A stretch of DNA of 64,000 nucleotides from Rhodanobacter sp. 7MK24. Lineage in GTDB: Bacteria; Pseudomonadota; Gammaproteobacteria; Xanthomonadales; Rhodanobacteraceae. The notes under the pieces are model-generated. The model was given only the letters and a program-made list of their open reading frames with translations. It searched no databases and was not told the DNA's origin. The stretch's first letter is position 1; each line of letters begins with the position of its first letter. Of this stretch, positions 1 to 7,859 are shown piece after piece. The stretch lies in NCBI RefSeq assembly GCF_014842995.1, contig NZ_JACYXL010000012.1, positions 1 to 64,000 on the forward strand. Reading direction: 5' to 3'. A program made the position numbers and the translations under genes.

Positions 1-140
1 AGATCGAAACCTGGCGCCGGGAATACAACGAGGAGCGACCGAAGAAGGCGTTGGGCGGGCTGACACCCGCCGCCTATGCTGAGCAGTTAAAGTAACCCTG
101 GGCTCTAAATTGCCCCGCTACTGAAAGCGGGGGGACGTCG
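1..140 (+). mobile_element. 3' end of an IS3-family insertion sequence
   Basis: The left edge of the window lies inside an insertion sequence. The last codons of an IS3-type transposase (positions 3-95) are followed by about 45 non-coding bases that close with a G-run and GACGTC (128-139), the sort of sequence that ends the inverted repeat of IS3-group elements. The left end is outside the window, so the matching repeat and the target duplication cannot be checked. The element boundary near 140 is an estimate. Confidence 0.6.
3..95 (+). CDS. IS3-family transposase OrfB, C-terminal fragment
   Basis: Thirty C-terminal codons are visible, reading through a motif ERPKKALGGLTPAAYAEQLK and a TAA stop. 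The pattern 'N-E-x-R-P-x-x-A-L-x-x-x-T-P-x-x-Y' is the usual end of the integrase-type catalytic subunit of IS3-family elements (DDE enzyme that cuts and joins the IS ends). The gene enters from outside the window, so it cannot be said whether the copy is intact. The DDE residues lie upstream of what can be seen. Confidence 0.75.
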   Translation: METWRREYNEERPKKALGGLTPAAYAEQLK

Positions 141-168
141 AGGCCTCCAATCCAACCAAAGAACCACC

Positions 169-591
169 ATGGCTATAAATATTGATTCGCTCTCCCCGGC
201 TGAACTCCAAGCGCTTATCAAGAGCGCAGAAGCGCAGATGGAATCTGCGCGGAAAAATCACGTCAAGGAAGTGCGGGCCAAGATTGATAGCATCCTTGCT
301 GGCGCCGGGCTGACCATTGGGGAGGTGTATCCGACCCGCGGGGGTAAGTCTGCGAAGGGACCGAAAACCGCCGTTGCACCAAAATATCGCAACCCCGACA
401 ACGCGTCTCAGACGTGGTCTGGACGCGGCAAGCGGCCCCTCTGGTTCAACGAGGCCTTGAAGAAAAAGGGCGTGACAGCGGAAAGCCTGCTGATTGCTAG
501 CGCACCCGCGAAAGCGGCGCCAGCCAAGAAAACCGCACTGGCCAAGAAGGCTGCGAAGAGCACTCCGGCCAAGAAAGCCGCAAAGAAGTAA
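169..591 (+). CDS. H-NS family nucleoid protein with Lys/Ala-rich tail
   Basis: This 140-residue protein matches the H-NS (Histone_HNS) family, which binds curved AT-rich DNA and silences transcription, often of acquired genes. Residues 1-45 are predicted helical and would form the oligomerisation coil. The C-terminal DNA-binding core TWSGRGKRPLWF is at residues 82-93, matching the family's 'TWSGRGRxPxW' AT-hook-like loop. After residue 112 the chain becomes a lysine/alanine/proline tail with repeated AKK units, reminiscent of histone H1-like bacterial proteins; this is longer than in a minimal H-NS. The gene starts 29 bases after the presumed IS end and is followed by a hairpin at 626-657. 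It may be a mobile-element-associated H-NS, not the core chromosomal copy. I saw no strong ribosome site before the ATG. Confidence 0.85.
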   Translation: MAINIDSLSPAELQALIKSAEAQMESARKNHVKEVRAKIDSILAGAGLTIGEVYPTRGGKSAKGPKTAVAPKYRNPDNASQTWSGRGKRPLWFNEALKKKGVTAESLLIASAPAKAAPAKKTALAKKAAKSTPAKKAAKK

Positions 592-625
592 TCTGGGATA
601 GCAACACCTCAGCTGTTGCTGCCCA

Positions 626-657
626 AGGGTGCCTAGCCTGAAGCGGCTGGGCGCCCT
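626..657 (+). terminator. Hairpin downstream of the H-NS gene
   Basis: A 13-base stem around a six-base loop (tgaagc), with two G-U pairs, starts 34 bases after the H-NS stop. Only a short mixed T-rich stretch follows, not a clean T-run, so it is a plausible but not canonical intrinsic terminator. Confidence 0.5.
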
Positions 658-699
658 AGCTGTTCCTTTGTAGAGTCGCTTCCGACCCGAAGCGGACCT

Positions 700-810
700 T
701 CACGGGTCATCAGTCACACCCAATCGAAGGCGCGGGTATTCACCATGCTCGCGAGCAAAAGCGACTACTTTGTCGTATGCCTCAAAGAAGCCAGTCTCGT
801 CCTTCACCAT
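700..810 (-). CDS. possible 36-residue small protein, unknown
   Basis: A 36-codon frame starts at an ATG whose upstream bases include AGGAG five bases before the codon, a good Shine-Dalgarno match. The peptide (MVKDETGFFEAYDKVVAF...) is acidic, predicted helical, and ends VTDDP. It matches no family I know. The frame can be extended upstream to a GTG at 894, but nothing favours that start. It lies in the 460-base gap between the H-NS gene and the Lnt-like gene, in accessory-looking DNA. It may be a chance frame; the ribosome site is the only positive evidence. Confidence 0.3.
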   Translation of the reverse strand: MVKDETGFFEAYDKVVAFAREHGEYPRLRLGVTDDP

Positions 811-1018
811 AGTCTCCTGCCGCCCTGGCTGTACAGACTCTGATGTTCGAAACTGCACAGACTTCGCCACCATGCCCACGTGTGGATATGACACCCATGT
901 TTAGGCTCTTTCTAGTGCTGGCGCCCGCTGAAAACGGACGACCCTAATGCGTCGAAGACCGATCACCCAGCGAGTACTTGCTGCCCCATAAATCCCGCAG
1001 ATCAAGCTGGAATTCCCC

Positions 1019-1063
1019 GGTCAATCTTCGGTGAACAGCACCGCGCCTTCCTGGTCAATTTTC
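1019..1063. mobile_element. possible scar of an IS21-type terminal repeat
   Basis: GGTCAAT occurs at 1019 and again, as GGTCAATTTTC, at 1052, with GTGAACAG between them at 1031. Elements of the IS21 group carry multiple short terminal repeats built from GGTCA and GTGAAC blocks of this sort. No transposase is present. The match is from memory of the motif style, so this is tentative. The stop codon of the Lnt-like gene (1055-1057) lies inside the second block. Confidence 0.3.
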
Positions 1064-2476
1064 AAGGCTCCGCAACAGGCCGGCGGTTCGCCGCCGCCAG
1101 GCCAACAGCCCCGTGCCAAGCGCGAGGGCGAGAGCGAAGATCCCGCAGAGCCACGGGAAGACGTTGCCGATCCGCGTATAGAGCGTTGGCCCGGGTCCCA
1201 GCGGCAGGTCGGCGACGATCATGGTCAGGCCCGCAGGCGCATCCTGCTTGAGGGCGAGCAGACGTCCTTGCGCATCGCTCGCAAACACCAGGCCGTCATT
1301 GGCAGCCCGCACGATCGAAAACCCGCCTTCGACGCCGCGCATCACGGACATGATCCCGTGTTGCCAGCCATCGATGCCCATGTCGCCCGCAGGCACGCCC
1401 ATCAGGCGGGCGCCCTTGGCGGCATCGGAACGAATGGTGTCGGGGAAATCCATGTCCTTGCAGATCTCCTCGGCACGGCCATCGCCCAGCCAGCCCGAGG
1501 CATGACCCGGCGTGAGGTCGTGTTCGAGGCCTGGCACAGGATGACGCTTGTCGTAGCGCTGAGTCCTGCCATCGGGCGTGATCGCAAGCGCGAAGTCGGC
1601 GGCCGGCGCCTCGGAATGGAAACCGGCAATGATCTGCACACCCGTATCCCTGGCGGCGGCAACAAGCGGTGCAACGATCGTGCTCTGTCCTGCAGGGGTC
1701 GATACCATGCCGCCTTCCGGCGTAACCACGAACCTGGCGCCTTCCCGGGCAGCTGCGCGGACCTCGCGCGCGTAGGTTTCGGCCACTGCAAGATCGGCGG
1801 ACACGGTCTTCGCCCGCCACGCATCCGCTACGGCCGTCTCATCGACGATACCCGCCACCCGCAGCACGTCGGGCTGCGGGTGCGCGAGCCGCACGATACC
1901 GAACACCAGATTGACCGCACAGATCGTCAGCCCGAGGCCGACTGCGGCCGTGTTCCGTTTGAACCGCAGCGCCATGGCGAGGGTATTCGCAAAGAGGCAG
2001 ATCAGGAACGTAACCGCGTACATCCCGAAGAGCGATGCGCCCTGGATCAGGACGGGCGCCGACATCGTGCTGTAGGCGAGCGAACCGTAGGTGCCGTTCG
2101 GGGACTGCAGCTCGATCAGGAACTCGAAGACTGTCCAGCACGCCGGAAACGCAAACAACGTGAGAAGCGGCGACGACCGGCGCTGCACGAAGCGCGCAAA
2201 CCCTACCGCGACGCAAAACAGCCCGGTATCGACCGCCAGAACCGACGCGAAGACGAGCGGCGGTATGAGATGGAGGTAGGGGGATTGCAAGATATAGCCG
2301 GTGCCGCCGAGGAGCGCGATGGCGCTCGCTCCGATCACCTGCCAAATGCGGGTATTGCCGTAGGCAAGCCACAACAGCGGCACGGGCGCGAACCAGACCA
2401 GGGCCCAGACGTGGTCGTATCCCTGTGAGAGATAAAACATGATGCCGCTCAGCACAGCGGCCAACAGAGTGATCAT
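1055..2476 (-). CDS. Lnt-like membrane N-acyltransferase / nitrilase-fold protein
   Basis: This 473-residue protein resembles apolipoprotein N-acyltransferase, which transfers an acyl chain from phospholipid to the N-terminal cysteine of lipoproteins at the inner membrane. Roughly six hydrophobic segments occupy residues 1-200, followed by a carbon-nitrogen hydrolase domain (about 205-440) and a last membrane segment near 445-465. The Glu-Lys-Cys triad is visible as E254 (VTPEGG), K310 (YDKRHPVPG) and C339 (ICKDMDFP). It is shorter than E. coli Lnt (512 residues), with a smaller gap between Lys and Cys. The start codon overlaps the stop of the upstream TetR gene by four bases, so the two are translationally coupled. 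That regulated pairing suggests an accessory paralogue of the housekeeping lnt. The acceptor substrate cannot be told from sequence. Confidence 0.7.
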   Translation of the reverse strand: MITLLAAVLSGIMFYLSQGYDHVWALVWFAPVPLLWLAYGNTRIWQVIGASAIALLGGTGYILQSPYLHLIPPLVFASVLAVDTGLFCVAVGFARFVQRRSSPLLTLFAFPACWTVFEFLIELQSPNGTYGSLAYSTMSAPVLIQGASLFGMYAVTFLICLFANTLAMALRFKRNTAAVGLGLTICAVNLVFGIVRLAHPQPDVLRVAGIVDETAVADAWRAKTVSADLAVAETYAREVRAAAREGARFVVTPEGGMVSTPAGQSTIVAPLVAAARDTGVQIIAGFHSEAPAADFALAITPDGRTQRYDKRHPVPGLEHDLTPGHASGWLGDGRAEEICKDMDFPDTIRSDAAKGARLMGVPAGDMGIDGWQHGIMSVMRGVEGGFSIVRAANDGLVFASDAQGRLLALKQDAPAGLTMIVADLPLGPGPTLYTRIGNVFPWLCGIFALALALGTGLLAWRRRTAGLLRSLEN

Positions 2477-3051
2477 TCGCTTTTCCCGGACGGTTTGAGG
2501 GAATCGAGGAACTGGCGCTTTGCCGCGCGGTATAGCTCCTTGAACTGTTTGTCGCTCGCGAAACGCCTCGCGCGCTGCATCGACACGAATCCCTGTCCGT
2601 AGGCCGCGAGCGCCATCGCGATCCCGAGCGTAGGCTCATCGCGGAACCGGCCCTCGGCCTTCGCCTGATCGATGCGAGCCATCGCGAGCGCGAGCGCCGG
2701 CGAGCGGCCCGCAGCGAAATCATCGGGAAACTGGCGCGCCGCGGGGGCAGGCAGGAAGAACGCCGCGTCGAACCGGTGCGGCTGCGTGAGCGCGAAATCG
2801 AGATAGGCCTCCATCAGCGCTTCCAGCCACTTCACCGGATCTCGGGCGCGGATGCCGCGAACGATCGCCTCCCACGCGGAGATACCGTCCTGCATGAGGG
2901 CGTTGAGCAGCTCGTCCTTGTTCTTGAAATGGCGGTAGAGCGCCATCGGCGAGAGGCCCGCTCGCTGGGCGACCTTGCGGATGGTCAGCCCCTCGAAGCC
3001 TGCGGATTCGAGCACCGCCTTCGCGGACGAGAGTATGCGGCCCTTGGTCAT
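2473..3051 (-). CDS. TetR/AcrR-family transcriptional regulator
   Basis: This regulator of about 192 residues has an N-terminal TetR helix-turn-helix (LTIRKVAQRAGLSPMALYRHFKNKDEL) followed by an all-helical ligand domain typical of the family. A GTG start at 3066 would add five residues (MYIVR), but the ATG at 3051 begins the normal TetR N-terminus (MTKGRILSSAKAVL) and keeps the GTAC operator outside the coding region, so I prefer it. No clear Shine-Dalgarno precedes it; the mRNA may be leaderless or nearly so. It is the first gene of a two-gene operon with the Lnt-like protein and probably represses itself through the site at 3054-3083. The ligand is unknown. Confidence 0.85.
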   Translation of the reverse strand: MTKGRILSSAKAVLESAGFEGLTIRKVAQRAGLSPMALYRHFKNKDELLNALMQDGISAWEAIVRGIRARDPVKWLEALMEAYLDFALTQPHRFDAAFFLPAPAARQFPDDFAAGRSPALALAMARIDQAKAEGRFRDEPTLGIAMALAAYGQGFVSMQRARRFASDKQFKELYRAAKRQFLDSLKPSGKSE

Positions 3052-3053
3052 GC

Positions 3054-3083
3054 GTACAATGTACACAAACGAGTACTAAGTAC
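3054..3083. promoter_or_regulatory. probable TetR operator, four GTAC boxes
   Basis: GTAC occurs at 3054, 3061, 3073 and 3080, giving a symmetric layout GTAC-N3-GTAC-N8-GTAC-N3-GTAC just upstream of the tetR ATG. The longer unit GTACACAA also repeats directly at 3061 and 3080. TetR dimers bind dyads in this position, often two per operator. Assignment to this regulator is inferred from position. Confidence 0.6.
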
Positions 3084-3106
3084 ACAAGCCAACCCAGCGG
3101 CCATAG

Positions 3107-3196
3107 CCCCGGGCACCCGGGGCGCTCGGGTTGGCGCATGCACTTGGTACGACGATCGAGGACATTTTCGGCCTGAATGCCTTCGATCTGCCCGCG
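3107..3196 (+). pseudogene. possible scrap of a small XRE-type HTH gene
   Basis: An open stretch reads ALGLAHALGTTIEDIFGL, which looks like the last helix of small Cro/C1 regulators (compare 'SLxxAFRIADVFGKRLDEVF' in the intact XRE gene at 35735-35950 in this window). The HTH core that should precede it is missing and an in-frame stop lies at 3104-3106. It is read as a decayed 3' end. The stretch is short and could be chance. Confidence 0.3.
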
Positions 3197-3376
3197 ATTT
3201 CGGAACGAATGTCAGCGCCGGATATCTGGCCCCATCCATGCCGGCCCAGCCACCGGCAGCCTTGGGCGCAACGCAGATGGATTTTGGGTATTCGGAACGG
3301 CAGATACGTTGGCTCTATTCCCATGGACCAGGGGTTCCTTCTATGGTTGCGGCTCACTCACGACCATGGCGCCCAC

Positions 3377-4771
3377 ATGTCCGCATCCACGCAACAGCCG
3401 GACCACCTGAGGCGCAGCCTCTCCAATCGCCACCTGCAATTGATCGCCCTCGGCGGAGCCATCGGCACCGGCCTGTTCATGGGCTCGGGCAAGACGATCA
3501 GCCTGGCCGGGCCGTCGATCCTGCTGGTGTACCTGATCATCGGCGTGATGCTGTTCTTCGTGATGCGCGCGATGGGCGAGCTGCTGCTGTCGAACCTGGA
3601 GTACAAGTCGTTCATCGACTTCTCCACCGACCTGCTCGGGCCATGGGCCGGTTTCTTCTGCGGATGGACGTACTGGTTCTGCTGGATCGTCACCGCGATC
3701 GCCGAGGTGATCGCGATCGCGTCCTACACGCAGTTCTGGCTGCCGCATCTCGCGTCGTGGATACCGGCGTTGCTTTGCGTGCTGCTGCTGCTCGCCCTGA
3801 ACCTGACGACGGTGAAAATGTTCGGCGAGCTGGAGTTCTGGTTCGCGCTGATCAAGATCGTCGCCATCGTCGCGCTGGTGGTGGTCGGCTTCGCGCTGGT
3901 GACATGGGGTTTCCGCTCGCCGGCGGGGAGCAAGGCTTCGCTGGCCAACCTGTGGAACGACGGCGGCCTCTTCCCGCACGGACTATCGGGTTTCTTCGCC
4001 GGTTTCCAGATCGCGGTGTTCGCCTTCGTCGGCATCGAGCTGGTCGGCACCACCGCCGCCGAGACCGCGGATCCGCGGCGCAACCTGCCGAAGGCGATCA
4101 ACTCGATCCCGATACGCATCATCATCTTCTACGTGCTGGCGCTGGCGGCGATCATGGCGGTGACGCCATGGCGGCTGGTCGAGGCCGACAAAAGCCCGTT
4201 CGTGGAGCTGTTCGTGCTGGCCGGCATACCGGCGGCGGCGAGCCTGATCAACTTCGTGGTGCTGACCTCGGCCACCTCTTCCGCCAATAGCGGCATGTTC
4301 TCCACCAGCCGCATGCTGTACGGCCTGGCCGACGAAAGCCATGCACCGAAGGCGTTCGCACACCTGTCGAAGGCAGCGGTGCCCTCACTGGGCCTGCTGT
4401 TCTCCTGCTTCTGCCTGCTTCTGGGTGCGGCGCTGATCTACCTCGTGCCCAACCTGGTCACCGCGTTCACCCTCGTCACCACGCTATCCGCCGTGCTCTT
4501 CATGTTCGTGTGGTCACTGATCCTGTGCGCGTACATCGCCTACCGGCGCAAACGTCCGCAGCAGCACGCGAGCTCGGCCTACAAGATGCCCGGCGGCGTC
4601 TTCATGTGCTGGGTGTGCCTGGCGTTCTTCGCCTTCGTGCTGGTACTGCTCTGCCTGCAGTCGGACACCCGTGCGGCGCTGCTGGCCAGCCCGGTCTGGT
4701 TCGTGCTGCTGGGGATCGGCTATGCCTGGAAGGGCCGGCGTGCCGGCAAACCCGCACCTGCCGGGAATTGA
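3377..4771 (+). CDS. cycA: D-serine/D-alanine/glycine:proton symporter CycA
   Basis: This 464-residue amino-acid permease of the APC/AAT family has about 12 membrane segments. It matches E. coli CycA almost throughout: IGTGLFMGSGKTISLAGPS near the start, MRAMGELLLSNLEYKSF, FAGFQIAVFAFVGIELVG and SANSGMFSTSRMLYGLA. CycA imports D-alanine, D-serine, glycine and cycloserine with protons across the inner membrane. The frame is open far upstream (to about 3107), but homology begins at MSASTQQPDHLRRSLSNRHLQ, so the ATG at 3377 is the start. It stands alone, with a possible hairpin terminator at 4804. No specific operator was seen in its leader. Confidence 0.93.
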   Translation: MSASTQQPDHLRRSLSNRHLQLIALGGAIGTGLFMGSGKTISLAGPSILLVYLIIGVMLFFVMRAMGELLLSNLEYKSFIDFSTDLLGPWAGFFCGWTYWFCWIVTAIAEVIAIASYTQFWLPHLASWIPALLCVLLLLALNLTTVKMFGELEFWFALIKIVAIVALVVVGFALVTWGFRSPAGSKASLANLWNDGGLFPHGLSGFFAGFQIAVFAFVGIELVGTTAAETADPRRNLPKAINSIPIRIIIFYVLALAAIMAVTPWRLVEADKSPFVELFVLAGIPAAASLINFVVLTSATSSANSGMFSTSRMLYGLADESHAPKAFAHLSKAAVPSLGLLFSCFCLLLGAALIYLVPNLVTAFTLVTTLSAVLFMFVWSLILCAYIAYRRKRPQQHASSAYKMPGGVFMCWVCLAFFAFVLVLLCLQSDTRAALLASPVWFVLLGIGYAWKGRRAGKPAPAGN

Positions 4772-4803
4772 ACGCCGCAATTTCAGCCTGACTCATCTGA
4801 GCG

Positions 4804-4821
4804 AGCGCACCTTCGTGCGCT
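4804..4821 (+). terminator. hairpin after cycA
   Basis: A seven-base stem (AGCGCAC/GTGCGCT) closes a CTTC tetraloop 32 bases after the cycA stop. There is no T-run, so it is a weak terminator candidate. Confidence 0.35.
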
Positions 4822-4892
4822 TCCGCGCATAGCGCACATGCGAACCGGCACCTGCTAACTTGCCGTTTCGCCAGCCAACCGGGGAGACCACC

Positions 4893-5834
4893 ATGCGCCG
4901 CCACCTTGCCGCCGCCATCGCGACCACGCTCGCCCTCGCCACGGCACCGACCTTCGCCGCGCAGGACAAGCCCACGCCCAGCGCGAAGGAACTGCTGGAT
5001 GCGTCCAAGCCTTCCGAATGGCGCACGCCCGATCCGGACAACCTGCTGTACATGCAGTTGCCCACGGGCCGCGTGGTGATCGAGCTGGCACCCGATTTCA
5101 CGCCACTGCATGCGGCCAACATCCGCACCTTGGTGCGCGAGCACTACTTCGACGGCACCTCGGTCAACCGCGTGCAGGACAATTTCGTGGCGCAGTGGGA
5201 TGACCCCGCCAGCGACGACGACCATCCCGATCCGGCCAAGCTGAAATCGCTGGGCAAGGCGAAGAAAACCCTGCCGCCGGAATACACTCGCGCCATCGAC
5301 GCCAAACTGCCGTGGACAAAACTGCCCGACGGCGACGTATACGCTCCGGAAGTGGGCTTCAGCGAAGGCTTCGCCGCCGCGCGGGATCCGGCTACCAGCC
5401 GGATGTGGCTCACGCATTGCTATGGTGCGGTGGGCGTGGCACGCGACATCTCGCCCGACAGTGGCAACGGCAGCTCGCTGTACGCGATCATCGGTCAGTC
5501 GCCGCGCACACTGGACCGCAATCTCGCCATCGCCGGCCGCGTGCTGGAAGGCATGCCACTGCTCTCCGCGTTGCCGCGCGGCCCCGCCCCTATGGGCTTC
5601 TATACCGACGCCAAGCAGCGCCTGCCCATCCTCTCGGTGCGGCTGGCTTCGGATCTGCCGCCCGCGCAGCGCGCGAACATCCAGGTGCTGCGCACCGACA
5701 GCACCACTTTCACCGCGCTGATCGAAGCCAAGCGCAACCGCCGCGACAGCTTCTACACCTTGCCTGCGGGCAAGCTCGAACTGTGCAACATCGACGTTCC
5801 GGTGCGGGATGGCGGCAAGCCGGTGATGCCATAA
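4893..5834 (+). CDS. periplasmic cyclophilin-type peptidyl-prolyl isomerase
   Basis: The 313-residue precursor has a signal peptide (residues 1-23, cut near TFA-AQ) and a cyclophilin domain, so it should catalyse prolyl cis-trans isomerisation in the periplasm. Catalytic residues are kept with the spacing of human CypA: R93, F98 and Q101 in [10 protein letters not shown] (CypA R55, F60, Q63). It is about twice the size of a minimal bacterial cyclophilin, with an inserted Asp/Lys-rich stretch (about 104-150) and a C-terminal extension of about 80 residues. The start is set by the ribosome site GGGGAGA (4881-4887). An upstream TTG in frame adds only unlikely residues. It is probably monocistronic; the next gene begins 69 bases later. 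Confidence 0.85.
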   Translation: MRRHLAAAIATTLALATAPTFAAQDKPTPSAKELLDASKPSEWRTPDPDNLLYMQLPTGRVVIELAPDFTPLHAANIRTLVREHYFDGTSVNRVQDNFVAQWDDPASDDDHPDPAKLKSLGKAKKTLPPEYTRAIDAKLPWTKLPDGDVYAPEVGFSEGFAAARDPATSRMWLTHCYGAVGVARDISPDSGNGSSLYAIIGQSPRTLDRNLAIAGRVLEGMPLLSALPRGPAPMGFYTDAKQRLPILSVRLASDLPPAQRANIQVLRTDSTTFTALIEAKRNRRDSFYTLPAGKLELCNIDVPVRDGGKPVMP

Positions 5835-5903
5835 CCGTATCCGAACACCCATGCGGCCCATTCCGGTTATGGTGAACCCAGGCAACCGATCATCCCATCG
5901 CCC

Positions 5904-6479
5904 ATGTCATTGAACGACACCATGCATTTTCTGCGGGCCTGGATGCGCGATCCGCGCAGCGTAGGCGCATTGGCGCCCTCCGGCCCCGCCTTGGCGCGAC
6001 TGATGACGGCGCATGTCGACCACGCGCACGGCCCGGTGATCGAACTCGGTCCCGGCACCGGCGTTTTCACGCGGGCGCTGCTGGAACGTGGCTTGCCCGG
6101 CCATCGGCTGGTGCTGGTGGAAACCGATCCCGTGCTGGCTTCCACACTGGAGCAACGCTACCCGCACGCGCGCGTGCTGCGCATGGATGCCGCACAACTT
6201 GGCCGCTCTTCGTCCTTGTTCGGGGACGAGCGCGCGAGCGCCGTTATCAGCGGCCTGCCCCTGCTGTCCATTCCTTCCGACAAGGTCGCGGCCATCGTCG
6301 AAGGCGTGTTCGAGCGCCAATTGCAGTCCGGAGGGGCGCTTTACCAGTTCACCTATGGGCTGCGCTGTCCGGTGCCGCGGGCGTTGCGGCAGCGGCTTGG
6401 ATTGCAGGCCGAGCGCGTCGGAGGGGCGTGGCTCAATTTGCCGCCAGCGTGGGTTTGGCGTATTCGGCGGGTGGGCTGA
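5904..6479 (+). CDS. SAM-dependent methyltransferase, phospholipid N-methyltransferase-like
   Basis: This 191-residue class I methyltransferase has SAM motif I as VIELGPGTG at residues 45-53 and an acidic ribose-binding end of strand 2 (LVETD). The N-terminus (FLRAWMRDPRSVGALAPSGPALA) resembles PmtA/KsgA-like small methyltransferases that act on phosphatidylethanolamine or rRNA adenines. The 'PRxVGAxxPSS'-type opening is typical of the phospholipid N-methyltransferase group, so methylation of a membrane lipid is the best guess. No neighbouring lipid genes back this up. Start ATG 5904 is near the family N-terminus. Confidence 0.65.
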   Translation: MSLNDTMHFLRAWMRDPRSVGALAPSGPALARLMTAHVDHAHGPVIELGPGTGVFTRALLERGLPGHRLVLVETDPVLASTLEQRYPHARVLRMDAAQLGRSSSLFGDERASAVISGLPLLSIPSDKVAAIVEGVFERQLQSGGALYQFTYGLRCPVPRALRQRLGLQAERVGGAWLNLPPAWVWRIRRVG

Positions 6480-7157
6480 GGGTTTTTCGTGCTCTGAAGC
6501 CGGCAGGGTTTGTGACCCCGGGGCTTCACGGCGGCAAGACGCCTTATAGGCGCGTTTCGCAAGTAACAGAGCGATTTCGGACGCCCGCCGGCGCCCGAGT
6601 CGCCTCTCTTTGCTGGGCCACGCTGTCGCAGGAGCGGTGGCGAACAACGAAGCTGGCCCGAAGGGCGAAGGGCAGCGCCTGTCCCGGACTCGATCCGGGA
6701 ATGTCCGGAGTCAAGCGAGATAACCCAGAGAAACGGACTGATTCAATCCGCCGGAACTACGAACAGCGCATGTCCGGGACATTGGAACCACTCCCTCCTA
6801 CGCGATAGACAGCACGGCGGCACCGCGCCGTACCTGGTTACCGAGGGATGCATCTTGCAGCGGCCGCCCTGCTTCTGGCTCGTCATTCCGGCGCAGGCTG
6901 GAGGAGCTTCACAACAGCGAAGCTGGTCATCCAGTGACCGCGATGCTCGAACAAGCATGGTCGCTCCTGGATTCCGGCCTGCGCCGGAATGACGAGCAGA
7001 CAGTTCTGCGCCCTCTGGAGCGCCTTTGCCGTTCGCACGCGCTCCTGCGCGCGCATGGGCACGCAAAAGCGAAGTAGCTGGGGCTGCGGCACCCGCACGA
7101 AAGCGCTCTGTCCTCGCCATACCCCAAATCCGGTCCCGGCCACGGCCTTGCAAAAGA
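6480..7157. other. intergenic region of 680 bases with repeats, no gene seen
   Basis: Open frames here have no family features. The first half holds short self-complementary GC-rich stretches (for example CCCGGACTCGATCCGGG near 6693). The second half contains the inverted repeat listed at 6880-6995. It looks like repeat-filled spacer. Confidence 0.6.
6880..6995. repeat. REP-like inverted repeat, 'CATTCCGGC' family
   Basis: Arms TCGTCATTCCGGCGCAGGC (6880-6898) and its exact reverse complement (6977-6995) flank about 78 bases. A related unit recurs at 43621-43700, so this is a dispersed palindromic repeat family (REP/BIME-like). Confidence 0.75.
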
Positions 7158-7200
7158 CATATCTACGATATATCTTGAACTCACCAATTCGATATATCGG
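7158..7200. promoter_or_regulatory. probable YqjI-type operator, CGATATATC repeats
   Basis: CGATATATC occurs at 7166 and 7190, with a further partial copy (ATATC) at 7159, in an AT-rich island directly before the padR ATG. E. coli YqjI binds ATATC-containing repeats in its own promoter, so autoregulation is likely. The exact promoter hexamers cannot be assigned. Confidence 0.6.
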
Positions 7201-7208
7201 AACACATC

Positions 7209-7859
7209 ATGCGCATGCACCACTTCTTTCAACACATCCGCCATCACCACCACTCCCACGGCTTCACCCCCTTCGACATGGAAGGTGACGGCCGCGGCTT
7301 CCATGCCGGCCGCCATGGTCCCTTCGACGACAGCCGCGGCGGCGACGCCTTCGGCGGCTGGGACGGCCTGCGCGGCGGCCGCCGAGGCGGCGGCGGCCGC
7401 ATGTTCGGCCATGGCGACCTCAAGCTGCTGCTGCTTGCGCTGATCGAGCAGCAGCCGCGCCACGGCTACGAGCTGATCCGCATGATCGAGGAGATGTTCC
7501 ACGGCCAGTACACGCCCAGCCCCGGTGCGATCTATCCCACCCTCGCGATGCTCGAGGACATGGGCTATGCGTCGGTGGAGAACGAAGCGGGCAATCGCAA
7601 GCTGTACGCGATCACTGACGAAGGTCGTGCCTTCCTCGACGAGAACCGTGCCGCGGTGGACGCAGCCAATGCACGCACCGAACACAGCGCCAAGCTGGCG
7701 GCGAAGATGGCCGCCCCGATGCGCGTGCGCAAGGCGATGCACGCGCTCAAGCACGCGATGCTGATGCGCATCAGCTGGGACAAGGCGGAAGCCGAGCGCG
7801 TCGCCGCGATCCTCGAACGTGCCGCCCATGAAATCGCCACCGGCGGGACGAACGACTGA
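7209..7859 (+). CDS. yqjI: PadR-family metal-responsive regulator, YqjI-like
   Basis: The 216-residue protein opens with a His-rich segment (MRMHHFFQHIRHHHHSHGF) and a Gly/Arg linker, followed by a PadR winged helix (LKLLLLALIEQQPRHGYELIRMIEEMF, then YTPSPGAIYPTLAMLEDMGY). That order matches E. coli YqjI, a repressor whose His-rich N-terminus binds nickel and which controls the ferric reductase gene yqjH. Here the partner reductase gene begins in the overlapping TGATG at 7857-7861, so the two are co-transcribed, not divergent as in E. coli. The CGATATATC repeats upstream fit autoregulation. Metal identity is inferred from the family. Confidence 0.8.
   Translation: MRMHHFFQHIRHHHHSHGFTPFDMEGDGRGFHAGRHGPFDDSRGGDAFGGWDGLRGGRRGGGGRMFGHGDLKLLLLALIEQQPRHGYELIRMIEEMFHGQYTPSPGAIYPTLAMLEDMGYASVENEAGNRKLYAITDEGRAFLDENRAAVDAANARTEHSAKLAAKMAAPMRVRKAMHALKHAMLMRISWDKAEAERVAAILERAAHEIATGGTND

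Noticed and set aside
3131..3376. N-terminal extension of CycA
   Set aside because: The frame is open, but homology to CycA begins at MSASTQQ; the upstream residues do not belong to a permease. Part of it may be a decayed HTH end.
6428..6808. 126-codon frame after the methyltransferase gene
   Set aside because: Composed of repeat-like GC-rich DNA, no domain, overlaps the methyltransferase end.
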